In this document: positions 1 through 9,975 of the stretch, one piece after another | Layout: the number at the start of each line of letters is the position of its first letter | How positions within the stretch are numbered: position 1 is the first letter of the stretch | NCBI GenBank assembly: GCA_902624075.1 | Contig: CACNWC010000001.1 | Coordinates: 1-64,000, forward strand | Reading direction: 5' to 3' | DNA length: 64,000 nt | DNA from: an uncultured Pelagibacteraceae bacterium | GTDB taxonomy: Bacteria > Pseudomonadota > Alphaproteobacteria > Pelagibacterales > Pelagibacteraceae | Notes under the pieces: model-generated | What the model saw: the letters and a program-made list of their open reading frames with translations, nothing else | The model's database searches: none | What the model was told of the DNA's origin: nothing | Position numbers and translations under genes: made by a program

Positions 1-247
1 CAGCCATTGCCATGATATGTGCTGTATCATGCCTAATGACCTCTAGTCCTTCTGGATCTTTTGCAGTAAAAATTTTTACTGAACAATCTTTATCTATTGG
101 GAAATATAAATCCTTTAATTCACCATTAACACTCATTATTAGTGCTTGTTTTACTAATGATTTGCTTATTTTTTCAGCTACTTCTAAACCGGTAACTTTT
201 TTAGGGAAATCTAAAGTGTTTCCATCTGGTAATGTAATAATAGGCAT
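1..247 (-). CDS. thrS: Threonyl-tRNA synthetase, N-terminal part (runs off the window)
   Basis: The minus strand from the ATG at 247 reads MPIITLPDGNTLDFPKKVTG and continues open to base 1, about 82 residues. This matches the N-terminal TGS domain of ThrS followed by the start of the second editing-like domain (EVIRHDTAHIMAMA, with the conserved HD-AH pattern). ThrS charges tRNA-Thr in the cytoplasm. The ATG follows the stop codon of the upstream glycosyltransferase directly (TAA then ATG), so the two are almost certainly co-transcribed and translationally coupled. The plus-strand ORF at 12..251 in the track is its antisense shadow. The catalytic domain lies outside the window. Confidence 0.93.
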   Translation of the reverse strand, partial: MPIITLPDGNTLDFPKKVTGLEVAEKISKSLVKQALIMSVNGELKDLYFPIDKDCSVKIFTAKDPEGLEVIRHDTAHIMAMA

Positions 248-1402
248 TTAATTTAGTAATCTTTTATACTCTGAATAAGTAGAAAAACACATTTTTTCAA
301 CATTAAATTTTTTAATTACGTTTTTTCTGCCTTCTTTACCAATTAATCTTATTGATGTGTCGTCCTTTGTTAATCCCTCTATAATTTTTTTACTAAGTGA
401 TTTGGGATCGCCAGATTCGAATAATAAACCAGTTTTTCTATCAATAATTGTTTCATTTGAACCACCAATATTACTTGCAATAATTAATTTTTCCATAGAT
501 TGAGCTTCTACTGCAACTCTACCAAAGGCCTCTGGTTCAATTGAAGCAGAAACCACTATATTAGAAACTTTATAAGCTAATGCCATATCTTTGCAGTGAT
601 CTATAAATTTGATTTGCTTAGTTAATCGATATTGTTCTGTTAGCCTAATTAATTTTTTTTTATATAAGTCTCTACCTTGTTCAGTTCCAAGAATGACAGC
701 ATGAAAAGCCTCATAACCTAGTTCAATTTTTACTAAATTAATCGCTTCAATAAATAATTGTTGTCCTTTCCAAGATGTCAGTCTACCTGGCATTAAAATT
801 ATTTTTTTTTCTTCATGTATATTCCATTTTTTTAAAAGTTTTTTTTCATCACTCTCTAATTTTGTAGATGCATCAAAATAATCAACGTTTATTCCTCTAA
901 ATATAACTAAAAATTTTTTCGTAGGTTTTAAAAGTTCAGAATAATTTTTTTTTATATGAGAAAAAATAAAATTTGATCCTGCAATAATTAAGTCAGATCT
1001 AACCATGACTGAATTATAAAATTTTTTTAATTTTCCACTAAAATTATAAGTTCCATGAAATGTAGTAACAAATTTTCTCTTTGTTAATTTCGTTGCAATT
1101 AAACATGACCAAGCAGGTGCTCTGCTTCTAGCGTGAACTATCGTAATATTATAAATTAAGATTATTCCAACCAGGATAATACTATTCATTATCATTAGTA
1201 ACGGATTTTTACTTTGAACAGGTAACCTTATAAGTTTTACTTTTTTTCTATCAATAAACTTTGTCAATTCCCCACCACTGGTAACTATAAATGATTTGCA
1301 ATTATTCTCTGGTAGATAATGAGCAATATCATAACAACCTGTCTCTGCTCCTCCATAGCCTAACTTAGGTATCACTTGCAAAACTTTTATATTAGACGAC
1401 AT
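248..1402 (-). CDS. Glycosyltransferase family 4 protein
   Basis: A 384-residue GT-B fold glycosyltransferase. The N-terminal half opens with VLQVIPKLGYGGAE, the usual start of a GT4 acceptor-binding domain with its glycine loop. The C-terminal half carries ILMPGRLTSWKGQ and EAFGRVAVEAQSM, the family's nucleotide-sugar-binding E-x7-E region. It probably adds a sugar to a surface glycan such as LPS core or O-chain; donor and acceptor cannot be told from sequence. A hydrophobic stretch near residues 70-90 may be a membrane-association helix. It abuts thrS with no spacer and is divergent from the alpha/beta hydrolase gene. Confidence 0.85.
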   Translation of the reverse strand: MSSNIKVLQVIPKLGYGGAETGCYDIAHYLPENNCKSFIVTSGGELTKFIDRKKVKLIRLPVQSKNPLLMIMNSIILVGIILIYNITIVHARSRAPAWSCLIATKLTKRKFVTTFHGTYNFSGKLKKFYNSVMVRSDLIIAGSNFIFSHIKKNYSELLKPTKKFLVIFRGINVDYFDASTKLESDEKKLLKKWNIHEEKKIILMPGRLTSWKGQQLFIEAINLVKIELGYEAFHAVILGTEQGRDLYKKKLIRLTEQYRLTKQIKFIDHCKDMALAYKVSNIVVSASIEPEAFGRVAVEAQSMEKLIIASNIGGSNETIIDRKTGLLFESGDPKSLSKKIIEGLTKDDTSIRLIGKEGRKNVIKKFNVEKMCFSTYSEYKRLLN

Positions 1403-1444
1403 TTAATTAAATTATATAATATAAGATTAAACTAATAAACTTTT

Positions 1445-2191
1445 ATGACCAATTTCAATTACATAAAAATCTCAAAATCCCAAAAGATTAGGTTTTTAAA
1501 ACGTAATCCAAAAAATAGTATCTATATTGTTTTTTTGCATGGATTTATGTCCGATTTAGAAGGAAAAAAACCTAAAACTTTTCTAAATTTTGCAAAAAAA
1601 AATAAGCTAGGATTTCTAGCACTTGAATACTCTGGTCATGGAAAATCATCTGGCAAATTTACGGATGGAAATATTTCTCAATGGACTAAAGAAACAAAAA
1701 TATTAATTAAGAAGATAGTAAAAAAAAAAAGGATAATTTTTATAGGCTCAAGTATGGGCTCATGGATTTCTTTAAATTTGTTTAAATTTTTTAAAAAACA
1801 GGTTGTAGGTTTTTTAGGGATCGGGTCTGCTCCTGAATTTTTAGATAATTTAATGTGGAGAAAATTTTCAAAAGAAATAAAAAAAGAATTAAAAAAAAAT
1901 AAAATAATTAATTTAAAACATGGTGACTATGAATATCCAATTACTTTGCAGTTAATTAAAGACGGCAGAAAAAATAAGATACTCAATACTAAAATATATG
2001 AAAATTGTAAAGTTACTATGGTTCATGGAAGTAAAGATAAATCTGTACCAGTAAGTTATTCAAGAAAAGTTTTAAAAATTTTTAAAAATGCAAAAAAAAA
2101 ATTGGTTATCGTAAAAAATGGTGATCATAGCTTATCATCACCAAAATGGTTAAATATAATCCAAAAAGAATTAAAAATAATGATTAGCTAA
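1445..2191 (+). CDS. Alpha/beta hydrolase
   Basis: A 248-residue single-domain serine hydrolase. The oxyanion-side motif FLHGFMSD is near residue 30, the nucleophile elbow GSSMGS near 100, and the acid and base of the triad are likely the D in HGSKDKSVP and the H in NGDHSLSS near the C-terminus. It resembles small cytoplasmic carboxylesterases and acyl-protein thioesterases (ABHD10/YqiA-like), but the substrate is unknown. No signal peptide is visible. Its 3' end overlaps the 3' end of convergent gltB by 8 bases, so no separate terminator fits between them. Confidence 0.8.
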   Translation: MTNFNYIKISKSQKIRFLKRNPKNSIYIVFLHGFMSDLEGKKPKTFLNFAKKNKLGFLALEYSGHGKSSGKFTDGNISQWTKETKILIKKIVKKKRIIFIGSSMGSWISLNLFKFFKKQVVGFLGIGSAPEFLDNLMWRKFSKEIKKELKKNKIINLKHGDYEYPITLQLIKDGRKNKILNTKIYENCKVTMVHGSKDKSVPVSYSRKVLKIFKNAKKKLVIVKNGDHSLSSPKWLNIIQKELKIMIS

Positions 2192-5100
2192 CTTCTTTTA
2201 TATTAGATTTTAATGTAATTGGATTTTTAACTTTACCAATCATTTCTTTCGGACAAATTTGTATAAAATTTTTAATTTCTTGACCAAAATTGGAAATTAT
2301 ATTTTTTGATATTATAGAATTTGTTTCCTTTGCATGCTCTAGCACTAAGTTTTTGAGATAATTTTTCCAATATTCAGTCTCGACATTTTGCCAAATTACT
2401 GATTCAGGATTTACTTTTTTTTCAAATTCTTTTGATTTATCATATACAAAAGCCATACCGCCTGTCATACCAGCTGCAAAGTTATCACCTACGTTTCCGA
2501 GAATTACGACTGCTCCACCAGTCATATATTCACATCCGTTTGAATCACAACCTTCAATAACAGTAAAGGCTCCAGAATTTCTTACCGCAAATCTATCACC
2601 AGCTTGACCTGCTGCAAAAAGTTTTCCAGACGTAGCTCCATAAAGGACTGTATTACCAATAATTGTGTTTTTATTTGAAACTAAATTACTTTCGTCTGAA
2701 AGTTTTATCGAAATTGTAGCTCCCGATAATCCTTTACCAACATAATCATTTGCATCGCCTTTAAGATTTAATTTTAAACCTTTTGACGAAAATGCTCCAA
2801 AAGATTGGCCAGCGGAACCTCTAAAATTTAATGTAAGATAATTTTCACTTAATTTTTCATACCCATACTTTTTATAAAGGTGATGAGAAATTCTTGTACC
2901 AACAGCTCTATTAGTATTTTTAATAATAAACTCTTTTTCAATTTTTTCGTTATTATCTAATAATTTCTCAATTTCGGGCCATATTTCTTGATCCAATGTA
3001 TCAGGTACTTTATTGATCTCCACAGACTCACAGTATCTTTTATTAATTCCTGGGTCAGCTTGAACAAATAGAGGATTTAGATCTAAGTCGTCTAAGTTGG
3101 GTGATGCTTTATTAACCTGCATCAATAGATCTGTTCTTCCAATAATATCATTTAATGATTTAAATCCTAACTCAGCTAAAATTTCTCTCACCTCTTGACC
3201 AATAAAAGTAAATAAATTTACTATTTTATCAGGAGTGCCAACAAATTTTTCTCTTAATTTTTCATCTTGCGTACAAACGCCAACTGGACAAGTGTTTGAG
3301 TGACATTGTCTTACCATTATACAACCCATTGCAACTAAAGCAGTGGTTGCAACTCCATATTCCTCTGCTCCCATCATTGCAGCAACAACAACATCTCTAC
3401 CAGTCTTAATACCACCATCCGTTCTCAAAGTGACTTTGTGCCTTAAATTATTTAATGTAAGAACTTGATTTGCTTCTGTTAAACCCATCTCCCAAGGTAT
3501 TCCCACATATTTTACACTTGTTTGAGGTGTTGCACCTGTTCCTCCATTATGACCTGAAATCAAAATAATATCTGCTTTTGCTTTAGCCACACCTGCAGCA
3601 ATAGTTCCAATACCAGATGAAGCAACTAATTTAACTCCAACTCTTGCTTTGGGATTTATCTGTTTTAAGTCATAAATTAATTGTGCTAGGTCCTCTATTG
3701 AATAAATATCGTGATGTGGTGGTGGTGAAATTAATGTTACCCCGGGGGTAGAATGTCTTAGTCTTGCAATTTCTTTTGTAACTTTAAAACCTGGTAATTG
3801 ACCACCTTCCCCAGGTTTTGCACCTTGTGCCATTTTAATTTCTATTTCATTGCAGTTATTTAAGTAATTCACAGTTACTCCAAATCTTGCGGATGCAATT
3901 TGTTTCACTCTAGAATTTGCACTATCTCCACTATCCATAACTTTAAATCGATCAGCGTCCTCACCACCTTCTCCACTACAAGAGGCTCCTTTAATTCTAT
4001 TCATTCCAATCGCTAATGTTTCATGTGCTTCTTTTGATAAAGCACCATGAGACATACTTCCACTTCCAAATCTTTTTAATATTTTTTCTACAGGCTCAAC
4101 TTGAGAGATATCTATTGATGGACCTAGTTTCTTTTTTCTGAAATTTACTAAGTCTCTTAAATTTATTGGTGGTAAATCATATATGCCTTTTGCATATTTT
4201 TTATAAGCCTCATATGAATTCGAACTTACTGCGCTTTGCAATAAGTGAATAAGCCTCCCTTGATATTGATGTGTTTCTCCGTTTTTTCTATATCTATAAA
4301 TACCTCCTATTGGCAATATAGTTTCTGTACTTTCAAAAGCTTCTTTATGAATTTCTCTTATTTTTTTCTCAATACCAACCAAACCTATTCCTGAAATCTT
4401 TGATATTACTCCTGGAAAGTAATCGTTAACAATTGTTCTGCTTAGTCCAACAGTTTCAAAATTGCATCCACCTCTATATGAACTTAGGACGGAAATGCCC
4501 ATTTTTGACATTATTTTTAACAAACCAGCATTTACAGAACTTATATAACGTTCAACACATTCATCAAAACTATACTGTCCAAAAAGTTTTTTTTCATATC
4601 TTGAATATAAACTATCAAAAGCTAAATAAGGATTTACAGTCGTTGCTCCAACACCTATTAATGTAGCAAAAGAATGTGTATCTAGGGCTTCACCAGATTG
4701 AACATTGATTGAAACATAGCCTCTTAATTTTTTTTTTATTAAAAAAGTATTTATAGCTCCCACACATAACAACATTGGCATTGGTAATCTTTCTGAGGAA
4801 AGTTCTTTGTCACTTAAAATTAGCTGAGTGACACCCTGCCTTACTGCAATTTCCGACTCTTTTTGAATTCTATTAATTGAATTCTCTAAATTTTCATTTT
4901 GCAAAAAAGAACAATCAATAGTTACCGAATTTTTACCAAAAAAATTTATGAACTTATCAAACTGAGTATTTGATAAGACTGGGCTATTTAAAACATAAAT
5001 ATTCTCTTTTGTCAGAGTATCAAAATCAAGAATATTGCCCAAATTTCCAAATCTAGTTTTTAAACTCATTACCTTATTTTCTCTTAATGAGTCAATTGGT

Positions 5101-6689
5101 GGGTTTGTTACTTGACTAAAATTTTGTCTGAAAAAATGATAAAGAGGTCTATATCTATCTGATAAAACAGCTAGAGGTGTATCATCACCCATTGACCCCG
5201 TTGCTTCTTTAGCATCCTCAGCCATTGGATGCAAAATAAGTTCTAAATCCTCTAAACTAATTCCAAAAGTATACTGTCTCCTTCTTAAACTTTCTCCATC
5301 GAAACAATGTTTTTCTTTTGAAATTGACAGCTTATCGTCTAAATCAATAATTTGATTATTGAAATGTTTAAATTCTTTTGCAAGATAATCTTTGATTTGT
5401 TTATTAGAGAAAACTTTACCTTTTTCAATTCTAACACCAATTATTTCACCTGGACCTAATCTACCTTTAGTTAATATTTTTTTTTCATTTAAAGCTATCA
5501 TTCCAGTCTCGGAACCAGCAAAAAGCATTTTATCTTTGGTAATTGCATATCTAAGAGGTCTTAGTCCATTTCTATCGTTTGCAGCAATAACCCATTCATT
5601 ATCAGTAGCGGCGATAGCAGCGGGTCCATCCCATGGTTCCATTGTGCTGTTTAAAAAATTAAATAATTGTTGATGGCTCTTTGGAAGAGTTTTATTTTTT
5701 TTTGACCATGCATCAGGTACTAACATCAATTTAGCTAATGGTGCAGATTGTCCTGACTTGTTTAATAATTCAAAAACATTATCTAGGGCTGCAGAGTCTG
5801 ATACTCCTTTTTGAATTACTGGCTTTAAGTTTTCCACATTATCAAAAAGTGGACTACTCATTTCTTGCTCGTGTACTTTCATCCAGTTTTTATTTCCCTT
5901 ATAAGTATTTATTTCACCATTATGTGCTATGGCTCTAAATGGTTGAGCTAAACTCCAGCTTGGTGCTGTATTAGTTGAAAACCTTTGATGAAAAATTGCA
6001 TATCTAGATACAAATCTTTTGTCTTTCAGGTCTAAGTAAAAATCAGATATGGCTTCTGCTAGGTATAATCCTTTATAAATTATAGACTTTGAACTGATTG
6101 AACAAATATAGAAGTTGTTCAATGATGCTTCAAAAGCTTTATTTTCTATTCTCTTTCTTGTTTCGTAAATTTTTCTTTCTAAATCTTTATCTAATAAATT
6201 TGGATCATTTGATCTAAACAAAACCTGAATAATCTCAGGCATTGTTTGAAGAGCTTTTTCACCAAGAACTTTAGGATTAACTGGTACTTGTCGCCAACCA
6301 TATATACTAAAATTATTTTTGGTCAGTTCGCTTTCAACAATCGTTTTACAATTCTCTTGTGCTGAATAGTCATTTCTTGGTAAAAAAATCATTCCTACAC
6401 AGATTTCGGAATTATCATAATCATGTCCTGTGACTTGTATTTTTTCTATAAAAAAATCTTTTGGGATTTCAACATGAATTCCTGCACCATCCCCTGTTTT
6501 ACCGTCAGCATCAACCGCTCCTCTATGCCAAACTGCTTTTAAAGCTTCAATTCCATATTCAACAATAGCCCTAGATTTTTTTCCTTCTGTTGATGCAATT
6601 AAACCAACTCCACATGCATCGTGTTCCATTTCTTTAGAATAAACATGGTTTCTAGTTAATAATTCAAGATTTTTTTTATATTTTTTCAT
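2184..6689 (-). CDS. gltB: Glutamate synthase (NADPH), large subunit
   Basis: At 1501 residues this is standard length for GltB. The N-terminal amidotransferase domain has the catalytic cysteine in MEHDACGVGL, which normally becomes residue 1 after removal of a short propeptide. The central and FMN-binding synthase domains include GEGGEDADRF and GHNGGTGATPQTS. The 3Fe-4S cysteines are in CHSNTCPVGVC, and the C-terminal glycine-rich beta-helix (GSAGQSFGAFSS) is intact. It transfers glutamine amide nitrogen to 2-oxoglutarate, giving two glutamates. Its start overlaps the gltD stop as TAATG, so translation is coupled. The gene order is gltD first, gltB second. Confidence 0.97.
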   Translation of the reverse strand: MKKYKKNLELLTRNHVYSKEMEHDACGVGLIASTEGKKSRAIVEYGIEALKAVWHRGAVDADGKTGDGAGIHVEIPKDFFIEKIQVTGHDYDNSEICVGMIFLPRNDYSAQENCKTIVESELTKNNFSIYGWRQVPVNPKVLGEKALQTMPEIIQVLFRSNDPNLLDKDLERKIYETRKRIENKAFEASLNNFYICSISSKSIIYKGLYLAEAISDFYLDLKDKRFVSRYAIFHQRFSTNTAPSWSLAQPFRAIAHNGEINTYKGNKNWMKVHEQEMSSPLFDNVENLKPVIQKGVSDSAALDNVFELLNKSGQSAPLAKLMLVPDAWSKKNKTLPKSHQQLFNFLNSTMEPWDGPAAIAATDNEWVIAANDRNGLRPLRYAITKDKMLFAGSETGMIALNEKKILTKGRLGPGEIIGVRIEKGKVFSNKQIKDYLAKEFKHFNNQIIDLDDKLSISKEKHCFDGESLRRRQYTFGISLEDLELILHPMAEDAKEATGSMGDDTPLAVLSDRYRPLYHFFRQNFSQVTNPPIDSLRENKVMSLKTRFGNLGNILDFDTLTKENIYVLNSPVLSNTQFDKFINFFGKNSVTIDCSFLQNENLENSINRIQKESEIAVRQGVTQLILSDKELSSERLPMPMLLCVGAINTFLIKKKLRGYVSINVQSGEALDTHSFATLIGVGATTVNPYLAFDSLYSRYEKKLFGQYSFDECVERYISSVNAGLLKIMSKMGISVLSSYRGGCNFETVGLSRTIVNDYFPGVISKISGIGLVGIEKKIREIHKEAFESTETILPIGGIYRYRKNGETHQYQGRLIHLLQSAVSSNSYEAYKKYAKGIYDLPPINLRDLVNFRKKKLGPSIDISQVEPVEKILKRFGSGSMSHGALSKEAHETLAIGMNRIKGASCSGEGGEDADRFKVMDSGDSANSRVKQIASARFGVTVNYLNNCNEIEIKMAQGAKPGEGGQLPGFKVTKEIARLRHSTPGVTLISPPPHHDIYSIEDLAQLIYDLKQINPKARVGVKLVASSGIGTIAAGVAKAKADIILISGHNGGTGATPQTSVKYVGIPWEMGLTEANQVLTLNNLRHKVTLRTDGGIKTGRDVVVAAMMGAEEYGVATTALVAMGCIMVRQCHSNTCPVGVCTQDEKLREKFVGTPDKIVNLFTFIGQEVREILAELGFKSLNDIIGRTDLLMQVNKASPNLDDLDLNPLFVQADPGINKRYCESVEINKVPDTLDQEIWPEIEKLLDNNEKIEKEFIIKNTNRAVGTRISHHLYKKYGYEKLSENYLTLNFRGSAGQSFGAFSSKGLKLNLKGDANDYVGKGLSGATISIKLSDESNLVSNKNTIIGNTVLYGATSGKLFAAGQAGDRFAVRNSGAFTVIEGCDSNGCEYMTGGAVVILGNVGDNFAAGMTGGMAFVYDKSKEFEKKVNPESVIWQNVETEYWKNYLKNLVLEHAKETNSIISKNIISNFGQEIKNFIQICPKEMIGKVKNPITLKSNIKEVS

Positions 6690-8128
6690 TATGCTACTTC
6701 TGATTTTTTAATTTCAATACTTTCTAAATATTTTTTAATTGCTGTTGCAGCTTCTCTTCCATCTTTAATAGCCCACACTACTAATGAAGCTCCTCTAACA
6801 ATATCCCCTGCAGCAAAAACTCCTTTTAAGTTTGTTTCCATTGTATCAAAATCGGTTTTTATTGTTCCCCATTTTGTAACCTGAAGTTCTTTTGCTTCAA
6901 ATAAATATGGTAAGTTTTCTGGATCAAATCCTAGAGCTTTAATAACCATGTCAGCTTTAATCTCAAACTCTGAACCTTCCTTTATTTGAGGTCTTCTTCT
7001 GCCTGACTCATCAGGTTCACCTAATTGAATTTGGTTAACAATTAAATTCTCAATTTTATTTGTGCCTTTAAATTCTTTTGGACTCGATAGCCATACAAAT
7101 TCAACACCTTCTTCTTCTGCATTGGAAACTTCTCGAGCTGATCCAGGCATGTTTTCCTTATCTCTTCTATAAAGACATTTAACTGATTTTGCTTTTTGTC
7201 TTACTGACGTCCTAACACAATCCATAGCAGTATCGCCACCACCTATAACGACAACATCTTTGCCCTCAGCATTTAATATACCTTCATCAAATAATTCAAC
7301 TTTATCTCCTAAACCTTTTTTATTTGAAGCTGTTAGGAATTCCATGGCTGGAAAAATATTTTCTAAATCATTTCCCGGTAACTCAATTTCTCTTGGCTTA
7401 TAAACTCCTGTAGCTATTAAAATTGCATCATGTTTTTTTCTTAAATGATTCAATGAAGCATCTTTACCAACTTCAAAATTTTGAACAAACTCTATTCCTC
7501 CATCTCTTAAAAGCTTTGTTCTTCTCTCAACAACATGTTTCTCTAATTTAAAATTTGGAATTCCATAAATCAATAATCCACCTGCACGATCATAACGATC
7601 ATAAACTGTAATCTTATATCCATTTTTTCTTAGTTGCTCCGCTGCTGCTAATCCCGCGGGTCCAGCACCAATTATACCAACACTTTGATTTTTTTCGTAT
7701 TTTACGTTAATAGGTTTAACCCAACCCTTTTCCCAAGCATTATCTGTTATAAATTTCTCCATCGATCCAATGGTAACTGTTCCATGACCTGATTGCTCTA
7801 TAACGCAATTACCTTCACAAAGTCGATCCTGCGGACATATCCTTCCACAAACTTCTGGCATATTATTTGTGCTCTGAGACAACTCATATGCTTCTTTAAG
7901 CCTGCCCTCTGCTGTCAACTTAAGCCAATCTGGTATATTGTTACTCAATGGACAATGAACTTGACAAAAAGGAACTCCACACTGAGAACATCTGCTCGAC
8001 TGTTCCTGGGCTTTTTGCTTGATAAAATCATCGTAGATCTCATTGAAATCTTCTTTTCTATTACCAACATTCCTTTTTGGAGGTGTTTGTTGACCTATAT
8101 TCACAAATTTTAACATTTTATCAGTCAT
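6689..8128 (-). CDS. gltD: Glutamate synthase (NADPH), small subunit
   Basis: A 479-residue flavoprotein subunit that feeds NADPH electrons to GltB. The N-terminus has two ferredoxin-like cysteine groups (CSQCGVPFCQVHCP and CGRICPQDRLCEGNC). Two Rossmann dinucleotide folds follow: FAD at GIIGAGPAGLAAAEQL, near residue 150, and NADPH at VVVIGGGDTAMDC, near residue 290. The C-terminal GVFAAGDIVRGASLV segment completes the FAD site. It is the first gene of the gltD-gltB operon. The 180-base upstream region carries the inverted repeat annotated at 8186. Confidence 0.96.
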   Translation of the reverse strand: MTDKMLKFVNIGQQTPPKRNVGNRKEDFNEIYDDFIKQKAQEQSSRCSQCGVPFCQVHCPLSNNIPDWLKLTAEGRLKEAYELSQSTNNMPEVCGRICPQDRLCEGNCVIEQSGHGTVTIGSMEKFITDNAWEKGWVKPINVKYEKNQSVGIIGAGPAGLAAAEQLRKNGYKITVYDRYDRAGGLLIYGIPNFKLEKHVVERRTKLLRDGGIEFVQNFEVGKDASLNHLRKKHDAILIATGVYKPREIELPGNDLENIFPAMEFLTASNKKGLGDKVELFDEGILNAEGKDVVVIGGGDTAMDCVRTSVRQKAKSVKCLYRRDKENMPGSAREVSNAEEEGVEFVWLSSPKEFKGTNKIENLIVNQIQLGEPDESGRRRPQIKEGSEFEIKADMVIKALGFDPENLPYLFEAKELQVTKWGTIKTDFDTMETNLKGVFAAGDIVRGASLVVWAIKDGREAATAIKKYLESIEIKKSEVA

Positions 8129-8185
8129 AGTATTTTTTAGAATCAGGGCAAAATATACATTGTTTTTATTAGTAAAAGAATTATT

Positions 8186-8206
8186 TAGGTCAATAATTAT
8201 GACCTA
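8186..8206. promoter_or_regulatory. Inverted repeat upstream of gltDB, candidate operator
   Basis: A perfect 7-bp inverted repeat TAGGTCA-N7-TGACCTA stands in the 184-base gltD/uppP spacer, about 58 bases upstream of the gltD start codon. Its two-turn geometry suits a dimeric transcription factor. No regulator gene is adjacent, and the sequence does not match the NtrC consensus I know (TGCACC-N5-GGTGCA). That it controls gltDB rather than uppP is inference from its position. The rest of the spacer is AT-rich with no recognisable gene. Confidence 0.45.
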
Positions 8207-8312
8207 TAATTTATCATAATTAGCTTAAAATATGAAATTTTTAATATTTGCATATCTATTATGATTAAATGGAATTGTTTTAAATCGATATTTTTTAAGT
8301 TACGACAGTTAT

Positions 8313-9080
8313 ATGATCCAAGAATTTATAGAAATTCTTATTTTATCTGCCGTACAAGGAATATCGGAATTTTTACCAATTAGTTCATCAGCTCATTTAA
8401 TTATAGTATCTAACCTTTATGATCTTAAAGCAAGTTCACTCTTAATAGATATAAGTTTACATTTGGGTTCTTTGTTCGCAATAATATTTTTTTTTAGAAA
8501 AGAGTTATTTGACCTTAAACATAATCAAAAATTATTGAAATTAATCATAATTGGCTCAATACCACTTATCATTTTTGGATACATACTACATTCAACTGAA
8601 TTAATTTATCTTTTAAGAAATTTAAAAGTTATAGCATGGACTACATTATTTTTTGGAGTAATTTTATACTTTGCTGATCAGAGAAAAATTGATCAAAATA
8701 TTTCTTCAAACCTTAATATAAGATCAATTATATTTATCGGATTGTTTCAAATACTTGCATTAATACCTGGTGTAAGCAGAGCGGGTATAACTATTACAGC
8801 TGCAAGATTTTTAAAATTTAATAGAGTAGACTCAGGTAAAATTTCTTTTTTACTCTCTATCCCTGCCTTAGCGGGGGCAAGTTTTCTTGGATTAATGGAT
8901 ATACAAGATGAATCTTTAGAAATAAATATATTAATAATTATTGCTATAATTTTATCTTTTATCTTCTCTTATTTGACAGTAAAGTTTTTTTTAAATTATT
9001 TGAATAAATTTTCATTAAATATTTTTGTAATTTATAGATTGATAATTGCATTAATTTTATTGTTGATAATTTATTTTTAA
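8313..9080 (+). CDS. uppP: Undecaprenyl-diphosphatase
   Basis: A polytopic membrane protein of 255 residues, slightly shorter than the usual 265-275. The two catalytic signatures are present: GISEFLPISSSAH near residue 16 and PGVSRAGITITAARF near residue 155. It dephosphorylates undecaprenyl diphosphate on the periplasmic side, recycling the lipid carrier for peptidoglycan and surface glycans. It is monocistronic and convergent with the DMT transporter gene, overlapping it by 4 bases. Confidence 0.93.
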   Translation: MIQEFIEILILSAVQGISEFLPISSSAHLIIVSNLYDLKASSLLIDISLHLGSLFAIIFFFRKELFDLKHNQKLLKLIIIGSIPLIIFGYILHSTELIYLLRNLKVIAWTTLFFGVILYFADQRKIDQNISSNLNIRSIIFIGLFQILALIPGVSRAGITITAARFLKFNRVDSGKISFLLSIPALAGASFLGLMDIQDESLEINILIIIAIILSFIFSYLTVKFFLNYLNKFSLNIFVIYRLIIALILLLIIYF

Positions 9081-9967
9081 ACTGATCGTTTTATTAAAGG
9101 TAGTAATTGAGATAATAAAACACCACATAATATAAAGAAACATCCTAATAAATTATTAACACCTAATATTTGATTTAATAAAAACCAAGCTGCAATTGTT
9201 GCAAAAACACCTTCTAATGAAAAAATTATTGCTGCTGGGGCAGGAGTAATATTTTTTTGTGCATAAATTTGTAAAACAAAAGCAAATCCTCCTGATAGAA
9301 TTCCTGCATATAAAATTGAATCTATCTCATTTAAAATATTTTCCATTATAAATTCCTCATAAATAAATCCAATCACGAAAGAAAATAACGCTACCAATAA
9401 AGTTTGAATAGCTCCTAAAGTTAGAGGTAAATTATATTTTGTAACTATTATCCCAGTAAAAATTATATGAGTACTCCAAAACAAAGCTCCTAAAACAACG
9501 AGTGTATCACCAAGTCTTACTGTTGCATCTTGAAAATTAGTAAGTAGATAACCGCCAATTAAACATAGAACAACAGAAGGCCACACACTCCAATGTATTG
9601 ATTTTTTTTTAAATAAAAAAATTATTATTGGCACCATAGGAACATAGAAAATTGTAAAAAAAGCTGCATTCGCTACGTCAGTATAAAGAAGAGCAACTTG
9701 TTGTAATGCTGATCCTAAAAAAAGCGACAAGCCTATTAAAAAAGATAAAATAGCAAATGTTTTAAAATCTAATTTTAACTCTGATTTGAATTTTTTTATT
9801 TCAAATAAAAATACAAGAGGAACAATTGCTAAAAAACCTACAAAAAATCTCACAGCATTAAAAGTAAATGGACCTATGTTGTCCATACCTGTATCCTGAG
9901 CAATAAAAGTGGTCCCCCAAATAAATGTGCATAATAATGCACTAAATAATGAGACTGTTTTTGACAT
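9077..9967 (-). CDS. DMT-superfamily (EamA) transporter
   Basis: 296 residues with about ten hydrophobic helices arranged as two EamA repeats. The first begins with the family-typical LFSALLCTFIWGTTFIAQD, the second around residues 150-290. Such proteins are inner-membrane metabolite exporters or importers; the substrate cannot be predicted. It starts only 8 bases after the aceF stop on the same strand and may be the last gene of the aceE-aceF transcript. It could therefore serve a central metabolite, but that is inference. Confidence 0.85.
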   Translation of the reverse strand: MSKTVSLFSALLCTFIWGTTFIAQDTGMDNIGPFTFNAVRFFVGFLAIVPLVFLFEIKKFKSELKLDFKTFAILSFLIGLSLFLGSALQQVALLYTDVANAAFFTIFYVPMVPIIIFLFKKKSIHWSVWPSVVLCLIGGYLLTNFQDATVRLGDTLVVLGALFWSTHIIFTGIIVTKYNLPLTLGAIQTLLVALFSFVIGFIYEEFIMENILNEIDSILYAGILSGGFAFVLQIYAQKNITPAPAAIIFSLEGVFATIAAWFLLNQILGVNNLLGCFFILCGVLLSQLLPLIKRSV

Positions 9968-9975
9968 AATCTGTT

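Noticed and set aside
12-251. Plus-strand 79-aa ORF
   Set aside because: It is antisense to the ThrS N-terminus, which is clearly recognisable on the minus strand.
4433-5938. Three plus-strand ORFs inside gltB
   Set aside because: Antisense shadows of a full-length, motif-complete GltB; no independent features.
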